Shown in pieces: positions 52,168-64,000 of a stretch of 64,000 nt of DNA. Source of the stretch: Deinococcus arboris (GTDB lineage Bacteria > Deinococcota > Deinococci > Deinococcales > Deinococcaceae). Both the position numbers and the translations under genes were made by a program. Where the stretch lies: contig NZ_WQLB01000019.1 in NCBI RefSeq assembly GCF_009755355.1, forward strand, positions 1-64,000. Direction: 5' to 3'. A model generated the notes under the pieces. The model was not told the origin of the DNA, did not search any database, and saw only the letters and a program-made list of their open reading frames with translations. How positions within the stretch are numbered: position 1 is the stretch's first letter; every line of letters starts with the position of its first letter.

Positions 52168-52420
52168 GGCCCCAGCAGGACTGGAGAGATAGGGACTCAG
52201 GCTGACTGTTCTGAGCTTTCCAGGCGAGACCTTGCAGCGCAGGTCAGCCGTCAGAGAGCGCGTCACCCGCTTGAAGGGCAGCAGAGGTGACGCCCTTTCC
52301 CTTCTTGCAGGGAACTCATGGCATGCCTCAAGCGCTGCAAGCGCTCAGGTGACAGCCCACTTCCGTTTCTTTGGCCGGCATTGAAGAGCCCTTCTGCCTG
52401 CTGCGCCGATGATTCATGAC

Positions 52421-54061
52421 TTATCCGGGGTCCAGGTGCCCACCGACGACCACCTCAAGTTCCTTGACCTGGCCGCTCTCCACTTGCCAGCGGCGGGTCG
52501 CTACACGGCGGGTCAGCGCCCGGTCATGGGTGGCCAGCAGCACGGTACCGGGATAGTCGGCCAGCAGGCCTTCCAGCGCTTCAATGGCGCGCACGTCCAG
52601 ATGGTTGGTGGGTTCGTCCAGCACCAGCACCTGGGCCCGCGTAACCCTCAGGCGCGCGAGGCTCAGGCGCGTGCGTTGCCCGCCGGACAGCGTGGACAGC
52701 GGAAACTGCGGGCCACCAGGGACCTGCAGCCCGGCCGCGACCTCATGCAGCTGATGAGGGGTCAGGGCCGGATTGGTCGCCAGCAGGGCGTCTCCCACTG
52801 TGGCCAGCCCGTACAATTCCTCGCCGCCTTGCCCGGCCACATACAGGGTCAGGCCCTGGCCCCAGCGCACTGTTCCACTGTGGGGAAGCTCGCCCAGCAG
52901 GGCGCGCAGCAGGGTGCTCTTGCCGCCGCCGTTGGGGCCGGTCAGGGCCACGCGGTCACCCCGGCGGACATGCAGGGTCACGCCCGACAGCACTTCCTTG
53001 TCACCGCGTGCCACGCTCAGGTGCTGTGCGGTCAGCACCTCGGCCGGGCCGGGAGGAGCGGGGGGCAAGTCCAGGCGCACGGCCCGGTGGTCGGCGTAGG
53101 GCTTGTCGACGGCGGCGTCCTCCAGGCGGTCCAGTTGACGCTCCAGCGCCCGCGAGCGGCCTGCCAGGGTCTTAGATACCTGGGACGCCTTGTTCTTGGC
53201 CGCAATCAGGGGCACGTTGCCCGCCCGGCGCAAGTTGAAGTGCCCGGCACTCTCGCCCGCCGCGCGCAGCCGTCCCTGTTCCTGGCGCAGTGCGGCCCGC
53301 TTGCGCTGGTAGGCGGCGTAGTCGCGCGCCTGGGCTTCACGCAGGGCCGCTTTCAGGGCCATCGCCTCGCTGTAGCCGCCGGGATACTCGTGCAGTTCGC
53401 CGCGTTCCAGTTCGGCGGTGCGGGTCGCCACGGCGTCCAGAAAGGCGCGGTCATGGCTGGCGAGCACAAACGCCGCCCCGGACGCCCGGAGCCAGCCTTC
53501 CAGCCAGGCGGCGCCGTCCGCGTCGAGGTGGTTGGTGGGTTCGTCCAGCAGATAGACCTCGGCGGGGTCCAGCAGCAGCCGCGCCAGCAGGGCCCGCCGG
53601 GTCTGGCCGCCCGACAGCTGGGTGGCCCGCGCCGCCCCGTCCAGGTTCAGGCCAGCCAGCACCGCGCCGGCCCGCGCTTCAAAGTCGTAGCCGCCGCACA
53701 GGCGGTAGTGTTCCTCGGCCTCGGCGAAAGCCTGAAAGGCTTCATCCGTTGCGGTGCCTAGGTCCGCCGAAGTGCGCTCGAAGGCGGCGCGCGCCTGCCG
53801 CAGGGCGGTGGGGGTGACGGCGTCCAGCATGGTGCCTTCTGCGGGGGTCTCATCCTGGGCCAGCAGCGCCACTCGGCCAGTGCGCGTCACTGTGCCTGCG
53901 TCGGGCGCGTCCAGGCCAGCCAGCAGCCGCAGCAGCGTGCTCTTGCCACTGCCGTTTTCTCCAATTAAGGCCAGGCAGTCGCCTGCACCCACGTCAAGCG
54001 TGACGTCCTCAAAAATCGTGCGGTCGGCGTACACACGCGCCGCTCCGGTGACTCTTAACAT
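52421..54061 (-). CDS. ABC-F family ATPase
   Basis: A 546-residue protein with two ABC ATPase domains and no membrane spans, as in ABC-F translation factors. Domain 1 has Walker A GENGSGKSTLLRLLAG and signature LSGGQTRRALLARLL; domain 2 has GPNGGGKSTLLRALLG and LSGGQRTRLSLARL, each with LLDEPTNHLD-type Walker B. The basic linker (about 245-330) contains KALREAQARDYAAYQ-like helices. It may be a housekeeping Uup/EttA-type factor or an antibiotic-protection protein; sequence alone does not decide. ATG 54061 follows CAGGGAGA. Upstream gap 54062-54559 has only repeat material. Confidence 0.88.
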   Translation of the reverse strand: MLRVTGAARVYADRTIFEDVTLDVGAGDCLALIGENGSGKSTLLRLLAGLDAPDAGTVTRTGRVALLAQDETPAEGTMLDAVTPTALRQARAAFERTSADLGTATDEAFQAFAEAEEHYRLCGGYDFEARAGAVLAGLNLDGAARATQLSGGQTRRALLARLLLDPAEVYLLDEPTNHLDADGAAWLEGWLRASGAAFVLASHDRAFLDAVATRTAELERGELHEYPGGYSEAMALKAALREAQARDYAAYQRKRAALRQEQGRLRAAGESAGHFNLRRAGNVPLIAAKNKASQVSKTLAGRSRALERQLDRLEDAAVDKPYADHRAVRLDLPPAPPGPAEVLTAQHLSVARGDKEVLSGVTLHVRRGDRVALTGPNGGGKSTLLRALLGELPHSGTVRWGQGLTLYVAGQGGEELYGLATVGDALLATNPALTPHQLHEVAAGLQVPGGPQFPLSTLSGGQRTRLSLARLRVTRAQVLVLDEPTNHLDVRAIEALEGLLADYPGTVLLATHDRALTRRVATRRWQVESGQVKELEVVVGGHLDPG

Positions 54062-54419
54062 GCTTGTCTCCCTGCCAGAACAGGCCAGCCCGCGCAGGGC
54101 GGGCGGCAACGTGAACCGTGAATGCAGGGGTTACAGACGCAAGGGCAGGGCAGTCCTTTGAGTGGGCGGTGGGCCAAGCCTCTGCCACCAGTTTCCAGGG
54201 GAACAGGTCAGAGTGCTGCACCCAGGATACCGGTCGGCCGGGCGGGGCCGAATGCGCCAGTCTGCCTAGCGGCAAGTGTGGTGAGACGGATTCTGTCTGC
54301 TGTGCTAATAAGCCGGAACAGCACTGGATGGCCAACTGTAAGTCCGGGAGCCGTTTCACTGCCTCTCTATGGCCGGAGTGAATCGTTTACGCAGCACTGT
54401 TCACTCGGAGTTCCTCTTG

Positions 54420-54560
54420 TACAGCTTCCGAATGAATTGAGCACAAGGCCAGATGGAATCCGAGCAGACTTGAGAAGCGGCGCAGGAGAGCGGGAAGGAA
54501 AAGGTACGGATTTCGCGGTATAGAGGCGCAGACAGTGCCTTAAATAAGCGCAGTCCCTCT
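54420..54560 (+). repeat. Interspersed MITE-like repeat, 3'-worn subfamily 2 copy
   Basis: Reads CAGCTTCCGAATGAATTGAG, then TCCGAGCAGACTTGAGAAGC and TAGAGGCGCAGACAGTGCCT; the right end is eroded and abuts the znuB stop. Another lone repeat-like end (AGACGGATTCTGTCTG) lies at 54284-54300. The rest of the 54062-54559 gap shows no gene. Confidence 0.72.
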
Positions 54561-55369
54561 TACTCGCGCCGCCTGAGGAGCAGGGCCAGCAGAAAGACCG
54601 CCGTGTTCACCAATACGATGGTGGCGCCCGGCGCCGTATCAAGGCTGTAGCTCAGGTACAGGCCGGTGATGCCGCCCAGGGTGCCCAGCAGCGCCGCCAG
54701 GGCAATCATGGTCTTGAAACTGCGCGAGAGCAGCCGCGCGGTGGCGCTGGACGTGATCAGCAGGCTGACACTCAGGGTGGTGCCCACCAGCTGCACTGTC
54801 AGGACCACCACCAGACCAATCACAATCAGCAGCAGGCTGTCCAGGCGGCGCACCGGCAGGCCCACCGCGCGCGCCTCGGTAGGGTCGAACGAGGCCAGCA
54901 GCAACTCCTTTTGCAGCGCCAGCAGCAGCCCACCCACCACCACCGTTACCGCCAGCGCACCCCACAGGTCGGCAGGGGTGACGCCCAGGGGATTGCCAAT
55001 CAGAAAGTTACTGAGGTCGGTGGTAAACGTGGGCGCGCGTGACAGCAGCACGATGCCCAGCGCAAACATGCCGACAAAGACGATCCCGATGGCGCTGTCC
55101 TGCTTCAGGCGGCTGCGCTGGCTGACGGCCCCGATGCCCAGCGCGGTCAGGACCGCTGCCGCCAGCGCGCCCAGCAGCAGGTTGCCTTTCAGCAGAAAGG
55201 CCGCCACGATGCCGGGCAACACCGCGTGGCTCATGGCGTCCCCGATGTAACTCAGGCCGCGCAGCACCACCCAGGCGCCCACCAGCGCACACAGCACGCT
55301 GACCAGCGCGACCGCCAGCAGCGCGCGCACGAAAAAGCCGAATTGAAGAGGGTCGGTGAGCCAGTCCAT
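54560..55369 (-). CDS. znuB: Zinc (metal) ABC transporter permease ZnuB-like
   Basis: A 269-residue ABC-3 family permease with about eight to nine helices. [32 protein letters not shown] is the conserved N-terminal signature, and [16 protein letters not shown] is the cytoplasmic coupling region. It is the last gene of the rpmB-znuA-znuC-znuB unit. ATG 55369 is used; the preceding TTG is also in frame. Manganese transport is the alternative, but the His-rich binding protein in the operon points to zinc. Confidence 0.88.
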   Translation of the reverse strand: MDWLTDPLQFGFFVRALLAVALVSVLCALVGAWVVLRGLSYIGDAMSHAVLPGIVAAFLLKGNLLLGALAAAVLTALGIGAVSQRSRLKQDSAIGIVFVGMFALGIVLLSRAPTFTTDLSNFLIGNPLGVTPADLWGALAVTVVVGGLLLALQKELLLASFDPTEARAVGLPVRRLDSLLLIVIGLVVVLTVQLVGTTLSVSLLITSSATARLLSRSFKTMIALAALLGTLGGITGLYLSYSLDTAPGATIVLVNTAVFLLALLLRRRE

Positions 55370-55387
55370 CAAGAGGAAGTGGAGAAT

Positions 55388-55419
55388 GGGGAATGGGGCG
55401 TGGGGAAAGGCAGGGGGGG
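55388..55419 (+). other. G-quadruplex motif in the znuC-znuB gap
   Basis: Four runs of G (4, 4, 4 and 7) with loops of 3, 3 and 7 bases on the plus strand, the template strand for the operon. It lies in the 126-nt spacer between znuC and znuB. Confidence 0.5.
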
Positions 55420-55495
55420 CAGAGAAAGACGGGTGGTTACTCTCCGGGCGGCCGAGCGGTGTCCATCACCTCTCAACCTTCTTCTCTCAGCGGCC

Positions 55496-56212
55496 TTATG
55501 CATGGGTGTGGCCCAGGTGGCTGGTGCTGAAGGTGGCCTCGATGTTCTGGGGCGTGTAAACCTGCTCGGGGGTGCCGTCGGCAATGATGCGGCGGTTGAC
55601 CAGCACGAGGTGGTCGCACCAGCGCCGCGCCTGTTCGAGGTCGTGGGTGACCATCACCACCGCGCGCCCCTTGTCGGCCTGGGCGCGCAGCAGGGCCATC
55701 AGCTGCTCCTGGGTGGTCGCGTCCACGCCGGTGAGGGGTTCGTCCAGCAGCAGCAGGTGGCCCTGGCGGGCCAGCATCCGGGCCAGCAGCACCCGCTGGC
55801 GCTGCCCACCCGAGAGCGCGCCGATGTGGCGCCCGCGCAGGTCGTATACCCCCGTTTCCTTTAGCGCCGCTTCGACCAGTTGCCGGTCCTTGCGCCCCGG
55901 CCAGCGCAGCCAGCCCAGGCGGCCGGTGCGGCCCATCATGGCCACGTCCCAGACAGTCACCGGGAAAGCCCAGTCCAGGGTCTGCTGCTGCGGCACATAC
56001 GAGATGCAGCCGCGCGCCGTGTGGCCGGGGTCAAAGCGCACCGCGCCGGTTGTGTCGGGCAGCAGGCCCACCAGGGTCTTCAGCAGCGTGCTTTTGCCGG
56101 CGCCGTTGGGGCCAATGACCGCGCTGAAGCTCCCGGCTTCAAAGCGCACGCTGGCGTTTTGCAGGGCCACCTGCGGCCCGTACGTGACAGTGAGATTCTC
56201 AACGCCCAGCAT
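55496..56212 (-). CDS. znuC: Zinc (metal) ABC transporter ATPase ZnuC-like
   Basis: A 238-residue ATPase. Walker A is [16 protein letters not shown], the Q-loop is [20 protein letters not shown], the signature is [15 protein letters not shown], and Walker B is [12 protein letters not shown] with the H-loop VTHD. The DWxFPxTVxDV stretch is typical of Mn/Zn importers. ATG 56212 is about 84 nt after znuA. The C-terminus is His-rich (SHLGHTHA), a possible metal site. Confidence 0.92.
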   Translation of the reverse strand: MLGVENLTVTYGPQVALQNASVRFEAGSFSAVIGPNGAGKSTLLKTLVGLLPDTTGAVRFDPGHTARGCISYVPQQQTLDWAFPVTVWDVAMMGRTGRLGWLRWPGRKDRQLVEAALKETGVYDLRGRHIGALSGGQRQRVLLARMLARQGHLLLLDEPLTGVDATTQEQLMALLRAQADKGRAVVMVTHDLEQARRWCDHLVLVNRRIIADGTPEQVYTPQNIEATFSTSHLGHTHA

Positions 56213-56296
56213 CGGCAGAGCATACCCCTTCGGAAAAGAAATGCGGAAAAAGGCGTCCCCACGTCGGGCGGGAACACCGCTTAAAGATGGTGACGC

Positions 56297-57202
56297 TTAG
56301 CCACCCTTTAAGGCCCGCACCATCGTGTCTACGTTGGCGCGCAGGGCCTTCAGAAAGGTATCGCCAGAACTGCCTTTGGGCCCCAGCGCGTCGGTGTAGA
56401 GGGGCGGAGCCACCCGCGCGCCGGTTTCGCGGGCGAGCGTCTGCGCCAGGCGGGCATTCACGGTGTTCTCGGTAAAAATGACGTGCGCCCCGGTTTTTTT
56501 CATGGTCTGGGCCAGCGTGGCCAGTTCGCGGGCGCCAGGTTCGCGCTCGGTGCCCACGCCGGGAATCACGGCCCCCACGACCTTCAGGCCGTAGCGCTCG
56601 GCCAGGTAATGCAGGCTGTCGTGGTTGGTCACCAGGATGCGCCGGGCCAGAGGCACGCCGGCAAACTGCTGTCTGGCGTAGGCATCGGCGGCAGCCAGCG
56701 CCTTCAGGTAGGCGGCGGCGTTGTTGGCGTAGGTGGCCTTGCCCGCCGGGTCCAGGGCGCCCAGGGCCGCCTGGATATTTTTGATGTACCCTGCGGCCAG
56801 CCCAGCGTCCCACCAGGCATGGGGGTCCAGAGCGCCGTGGTCGTCCTCATGGCTGTGCCCGGCTTCCGCCCCGTGTTCCGCCGGGTGCAGCTTGAGGCCA
56901 GCCGTCAGGACCTTGACCGGCACCTTCGGAGCGCTGGAGCGGAGCTTGAGCAGCCAGGGCTCCAGTCCGGCGCCGTTGGCAAACAGCACCCGGCTCTGGG
57001 CCAGGCCACGCACGACGGCCGTGCCCGGCTGGAAGGTATGGGTGTCGCCGCCAGCAGGGACCACGACATTGACACTGACGCGCTGGCCCCCCACGGCCCG
57101 CACGAAATCACCCAGGATGGTGGTCGTGGCGCTGACCTGCAGAGGAGCGGCGTAGGCGGGGCCCCCCAGCAGGGCCCCCAATGCCAGCGCAGTCCGCTTC
57201 AT
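56297..57202 (-). CDS. znuA: Zinc-binding periplasmic protein ZnuA-like
   Basis: A 301-residue cluster A-I binding protein. A signal peptide (about 1-18, [18 protein letters not shown]) is followed by [16 protein letters not shown], the His ligand in DTHTFQPG, a His/Asp-rich loop (about 120-142, with GHSHEDDHG and LDPHAWW), [15 protein letters not shown] and [15 protein letters not shown]. The flexible His-rich loop is typical of ZnuA and argues for zinc rather than manganese. Its ATG overlaps the rpmB stop (ATGA), so it is coupled to L28 translation. Confidence 0.9.
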   Translation of the reverse strand: MKRTALALGALLGGPAYAAPLQVSATTTILGDFVRAVGGQRVSVNVVVPAGGDTHTFQPGTAVVRGLAQSRVLFANGAGLEPWLLKLRSSAPKVPVKVLTAGLKLHPAEHGAEAGHSHEDDHGALDPHAWWDAGLAAGYIKNIQAALGALDPAGKATYANNAAAYLKALAAADAYARQQFAGVPLARRILVTNHDSLHYLAERYGLKVVGAVIPGVGTEREPGARELATLAQTMKKTGAHVIFTENTVNARLAQTLARETGARVAPPLYTDALGPKGSSGDTFLKALRANVDTMVRALKGG

Positions 57203-57444
57203 GCGAGTTCGATGCCCTTGAAGGGGCCACGGCTCAGGGTGCGCAGGGCGTTGGCGCTGAGCCAGACGGTCTTGACCACGCCGTTTTCGCGGATAGCTTT
57301 TTTGTGCAGGTTGGCCCTCTGGGTGCGCTTGGTGATGCCAGTGACCTTGCGGCCTACCCCGCCCTTGGCGCGGGCCTTGCCCCGGCGGGTGACGCTGTTG
57401 ACCACCAGATTTTTCTTGCCTGTCAGGTAACATTCACGGCTCAT
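57199..57444 (-). CDS. rpmB: Ribosomal protein L28, cysteine-poor form
   Basis: An 81-residue L28 of Deinococcus type ([55 protein letters not shown]). Only one Cys of the Cys-x-x-Cys zinc motifs is present, so it is a zinc-independent form. AAGGAG lies 7 nt before the ATG. It leads the znuACB genes and its stop overlaps znuA, tying a ribosomal protein to metal supply. A TTGCCA-N17-TATCAT promoter with a Fur/Zur-like site lies about 145 nt upstream. Confidence 0.93.
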   Translation of the reverse strand: MSRECYLTGKKNLVVNSVTRRGKARAKGGVGRKVTGITKRTQRANLHKKAIRENGVVKTVWLSANALRTLSRGPFKGIELA

Positions 57445-57576
57445 ACGGTTCTCCTTCTCGCACGCGGGCGGAGGTGCCCTGTGGGGTCACGCCCAGTGGA
57501 CTGTGGGGGCTTCTAGCAGCCGGTGTGTGGTGCCTTCAACTGGGGCGATGCCCGGCACTCATCTCTCAGCGCCTCA

Positions 57577-57619
57577 TCGCAACAGCGATAATGATATTCT
57601 ATTCTCAGTAATATGGCAA
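57577..57619. promoter_or_regulatory. Divergent control region with Fur/Zur-like box
   Basis: On the minus strand TTGCCA-N17-TATCAT (57591-57619) serves rpmB-znuACB. On the plus strand TATTCT (57600-57605) ends 7 nt before ATG 57613. The imperfect 20-bp palindrome GATAATGATATTCTATTCTC (57587-57606) overlaps both promoters and resembles Fur-family boxes (GATAATGAT half-site). It is well placed to let one zinc-sensing repressor control both directions. An extra inverted repeat ATCGC-N4-GCGAT is at 57576-57589. Confidence 0.6.
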
Positions 57620-58035
57620 GATTTCATGTCGTGCGTGGGTGCCCACTGACCGCCCAGTTCTGGTTTCTGGGGGTGGACGCCCGGCAGGGGGACCTGAGCC
57701 TGCGGGGCTTTCGGAAGGCGCCGGCGGCGCAGGGCAGCAGTCTCTACACGCTGGACTGTCTGTCGCTGCACAGCGCGGGCCTGACGCTGCTCACCCCCTC
57801 TGGGCCGCTGCATTTTGGCCGCCGCACACAGACCTTCACGCTGGGCGACACACCTGTGCCGCTGGCGCTGGGCCGCTGGCAGGTGCGCGCAGCCCTTCAG
57901 GCCCACGAGCAGTGGGTGCAAGGCCGTTACGGGCCGGGTTACCGGGCTTCGCTGGTAGAAACCCTGCGGCCACCGCGTCCGGTGCGCGCGGCGCTGCCGG
58001 CCTGGCGCGAGTGGCAGCGGCTGGGATCAGCCTGA
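57613..58035 (+). CDS. Hypothetical protein divergent from the zinc operon
   Basis: A 140-residue protein of unknown function. It starts ARFHVVRGCPLTAQFWFLGVD and has a beta-rich middle (GLTLLTPSGPLHFGRRTQTF), then WQVRAALQAHEQWVQGRYG and a basic Pro/Arg-rich C-terminus. One Cys and several His occur but no clear metal motif. The ATG lies 7 nt after TATTCT, so it is probably leaderless. Its promoter overlaps a Fur/Zur-like box shared with the zinc operon, which suggests a role under zinc limitation. That role is inference. Confidence 0.7.
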   Translation: MARFHVVRGCPLTAQFWFLGVDARQGDLSLRGFRKAPAAQGSSLYTLDCLSLHSAGLTLLTPSGPLHFGRRTQTFTLGDTPVPLALGRWQVRAALQAHEQWVQGRYGPGYRASLVETLRPPRPVRAALPAWREWQRLGSA

Positions 58036-58209
58036 TCCCAGGGAACCTCTCTGGCTCCTCACTGCTGCCGGGCGAAGGAGGTGGACCTCACTCAGTCGCG
58101 GCGCCTCAGTGCAGGTTCATGGGCGTCCCGTAGGGCACGCCTTCTCTACAGGTGTACTCGGCCGGCTGGCCGTGACGGCCGCGCTTGTCTCAGACTGTGC
58201 CTGTTCGCT

Positions 58210-59102
<893 letters not shown>

Positions 59103-59106
<4 letters not shown>

Positions 59107-59609
59107 GCGCGCTCCGCCAGGCGCTGCAGGGCAAACAGCGCCGCCGTGACGGTGGAGGCGCTGCCAGCCACCGAGCCGTCCCGCAGGCCGGCCAGCACCT
59201 GCGCGGGCGGCTGCCACACCACCTCCAGACCTTCCTCGTCCTCGTCGTGGGGCAGTTTGCTGGGGCGCAGGTTGGTGGCCTCAAAGACGTGCAGCGCTTC
59301 GTCGCAGAAGCCGGGGCTGCTGTAAAAGTGCGTCAGCAGGGTCATGTCGCCGTCCAGCCCGGCCTCTTCCTGAAGTTCCCGCCGGGCGGCTGCTTCGGGG
59401 GTTTCGCCGCCGTCTATCAGGCCGGCCGGCGCCTCTAGGGTGACCCGGCCCACCGCCCGGCGCTGCTGGCGCACCAGCAGCATCTCTCCGTGCTCGTTCA
59501 GGGCCAGCACCGCCACGGCGTCGTCGTGGCGCACCACCTCCCACTTGCCGTCCAGCACCTCCAGCCGCACGATATGGCCGTCGTAGATCACCCGCGTGTC
59601 GCTGCTCAT
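59103..59609 (-). CDS. Nudix hydrolase (ADP-ribose pyrophosphatase-like)
   Basis: A 168-residue nudix enzyme. The nudix box is GLIDGGETPEAAARRELQEEAGLDGD (about residues 67-92, REx2EE present). It is preceded by EMLLVRQQRRAVGRVTLEAPAG and followed by FYSSPGFCDEALHVFEA, both typical of ADP-ribose pyrophosphatases. Coupling to ribF suggests control of FAD or ADP-ribose pools. ATG 59609 follows TACAGT by 9 nt. It is divergent from the dGTPase gene. Confidence 0.9.
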
Positions 59610-59666
59610 CTTGCGGCAACTGTAATGCACGGCCCGCCGGACCGGGCAGCGCCCTACACTGCGGGC

Positions 59667-60794
<1,128 letters not shown>

Positions 60795-60813
60795 AGAGGC
60801 GGGGGCGCAGGCG

Positions 60814-60842
60814 TTGACAGTCCCGGGCGGCCCTGGTACATT
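60814..60842 (+). promoter_or_regulatory. Promoter of tRNA-Ile
   Basis: Perfect -35 TTGACA, 17-nt spacer, -10 TACATT, about 42 nt before the tRNA. It is the closest match to consensus in the window, as expected for a tRNA gene. Confidence 0.85.
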
Positions 60843-60884
60843 TATGCCCGCCTGCCCGGTAAGGGTGAGCGAACAACAAGGTGC

Positions 60885-60961
<77 letters not shown>

Positions 60962-60966
60962 AAGAG

Positions 60967-60988
60967 CCCCGCCGCGCGCGGGGTTTTT
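60967..60988 (+). terminator. Terminator of tRNA-Ile
   Basis: CCCCGC/GCGGGG hairpin followed directly by TTTTT. Confidence 0.88.
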
Positions 60989-61081
60989 CGTTGTCTCTCT
61001 TTCTCTGACGGTTTAATTCCTGAGCCCTGCCGGCTGGACGACACTTACCCTCCTGGAGCTTCTGCGCGTAGCATCCAGCGC

Positions 61082-62095
<1,014 letters not shown>

Positions 62096-62300
62096 GCGGG
62101 CATTCGGGCCAGGGAGAGGCGCCCGCAAGCCTCTACATGGAGCAGGTCGCTCGTCCGGCTAGATGAGAATCCAGGCTTGTGGGAGCGCCTCAACGCGGTG
62201 GCTACCGTCACGAACTGACAGAACGGTCCCGCGCCGCTGCCAGGGGCGCGAACCGGGTGCCTGCCCGAACAGCCTGGGCCAGTGTGGCTACACGGTCTGA

Positions 62301-62525
62301 CTACCGCTCGACAGGCTCGTGGTATTCCATCTCGGGTTCGGGTCCACAGGCCTGCCGAAGGGAATGGACAGGCACCCGCTGCGGCGCCTCCCAGCGGCGC
62401 GGGGCCAGTTGCAGACCATCGGCCAGAGGCACATTGCCGCCGGGTTGCCGCAGCCAATCGTCCACCCACGCGCCGACCTCGTGCGGCTGAAGACGGGGCA
62501 CCTCGAAGACTTCATGGGGCGGCAT
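62301..62525 (-). CDS. Small hypothetical protein after hemQ
   Basis: A 74-residue ORF starting at MPPHEVFEVPRLQPHEVGAW and containing RQPGGNVPLADGLQLAPRRW. Codon use is strongly GC-rich at third positions, like real genes here. The frame is open further upstream to 62633, overlapping the hemQ end, so the start is uncertain. No family is recognised. About 80 nt separate it from hemQ. Confidence 0.5.
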   Translation of the reverse strand: MPPHEVFEVPRLQPHEVGAWVDDWLRQPGGNVPLADGLQLAPRRWEAPQRVPVHSLRQACGPEPEMEYHEPVER

Positions 62526-62607
62526 GGCGGGGACCAGTGTGGCGTCCAGGGTCAGAAAAAATCCACCCCAGGCGTTGCCCCAGGATGGACCGCTGCATAG
62601 ACTGGCT

Positions 62608-63458
<851 letters not shown>

Positions 63459-63462
<4 letters not shown>

Positions 63463-64000
63463 TGGGCCACCGCCTGACCGCGCAGGTCGTGGGTCAGGCC
63501 AAAGTTGGCGCGGTAGAGGGTCTGAATGGCGTCAAATTCCTCATCGGTCAGAGGCGCAGCGTCAAAGGTGGCGGCGTACTCGCGCAGGCCGTCCGAGGAG
63601 TAGATGTTGGGCAGCACGCTCGCCATCGCCGGAGAACGCAGCGCAAATTGCAGCGCCAACTGGCCGATGGTCCGGCCTTTGCCGTCAATCACGGCGTCCT
63701 GAAGCTGCTCAACCTTCTTCAGGCCGTCTTCCATCCAGGCTTTGCGGCGGGCGTTGGTGGTCATGCGCCAGTTGCGGTGGTCGCCGGGCTCAAACTCGGT
63801 CTCCAGGCTCATGTAGCCTTCCAGCAGACCCGAAGCGTGTGGCACGCGGGCCATCATGCCCACGCCGACTTCCTCGGCCACGGGCAGAATCTGTTCGCCC
63901 AGCAGCTGCTCCAGCAGGTTGTAAATAATCTGGGTGGGTGCGCGGCGATCCCGCACGCTGGCAATGCCTTCTTCAATCTGCCGCTCGTTCAGGGCCGGGC
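63459..64000 (-). CDS. Aldo/keto reductase, C-terminal part (cut by window edge)
   Basis: The frame is open to the right edge; only the last ~180 residues are visible. They include PTQIIYNLLEQLLGEQILPVAEEVGVGMMARVP, GRTIGQLALQFALRSP and SVLPNIYSSDGLREYA, typical of the AKR C-terminal half that forms the NADPH pocket. The catalytic Tyr/Lys region lies outside the window. The stop overlaps the hemQ start (GTGA), so the two are co-translated. Confidence 0.85.

Overview
The window is about 64 kb of high-GC chromosome from a Deinococcus species. The main evidence is a clear ddrA gene (1323-1925, a DNA-damage-response protein restricted to this lineage) with a radiation/desiccation response motif at its promoter. 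Supporting evidence is a Deinococcus/Thermus DUF1999 gene, Deinococcus-type L28, and a very common promoter layout in which a TANNNT -10 box sits 6-8 nt before the start codon, predicting leaderless mRNAs. I see no rRNA, no prophage, no complete insertion sequence and no CRISPR array.

Layout. 1-8 kb: a methyltransferase gene, ddrA with a tiny membrane ORF coupled to it, hisB-hisH, ilvE, a TetR regulator, the long ribosome hibernation factor, and a butyrate-kinase-like gene overlapping an unknown gene. 8-14 kb: tsaD, fadD, a deaminase-ribokinase pair, then DUF1999, an HMA-like protein without its cysteines, and DUF503. 14-21 kb: signal peptidase I, a patatin lipase, a small Ser/Thr kinase, a GH13 alpha-glucosidase, a GNAT and an LCP protein. 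21-31 kb: a Thr/Asp-repeat lipoprotein, clpS-clpA, a LEA-like protein, DUF1517, a small HNH protein, a di-haem cytochrome c, a PAP2 phosphatase and an orphan sugar/nucleoside ABC ATPase. 31-40 kb: murD-ftsW-EamA, a secreted repeat protein, trmFO, YdcF and DUF305. 40-46 kb is the most accessory part: a tandem GNAT, a DUF4258 gene behind a possible attenuator, an inverted-repeat-bounded broken gene, and a MarR-P450-esterase operon with a palindromic operator. 46-54 kb: purH, an HxlR/nitroreductase divergon, a quinone oxidoreductase interrupted by a stop, DUF1440 and an ABC-F ATPase. 54-64 kb: a zinc-type operon rpmB-znuA-znuC-znuB that shares a Fur/Zur-like control region with an unknown gene, then nudix-ribF, a dGTPase homologue, tRNA-Ile(GAU), threonine aldolase, hemQ and an aldo/keto reductase cut by the window edge.

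How the genes fit together. Most are housekeeping functions in short units, often joined by ATGA or GTGA overlaps: hisB/hisH, murD/ftsW, marR/P450, nudix/ribF, rpmB/znuA and the aldo/keto reductase/hemQ. Gaps repeatedly contain a 160-180 bp interspersed repeat with short terminal inverted repeats that looks like a non-autonomous (MITE-like) element. At least seven full or partial copies lie here, in both orientations and in two subfamilies. A separate ~500 bp imperfect inverted repeat with G-quadruplex-forming ends follows the orphan ABC gene. Two genes are cut by single in-frame stops (42753 TGA, 50535 TAG), each explained by one C:G to T:A transition. The observations most worth following are the Zur-like divergon with its unknown partner gene, the small membrane protein coupled to ddrA, and the short terminated leader before the DUF4258 gene.
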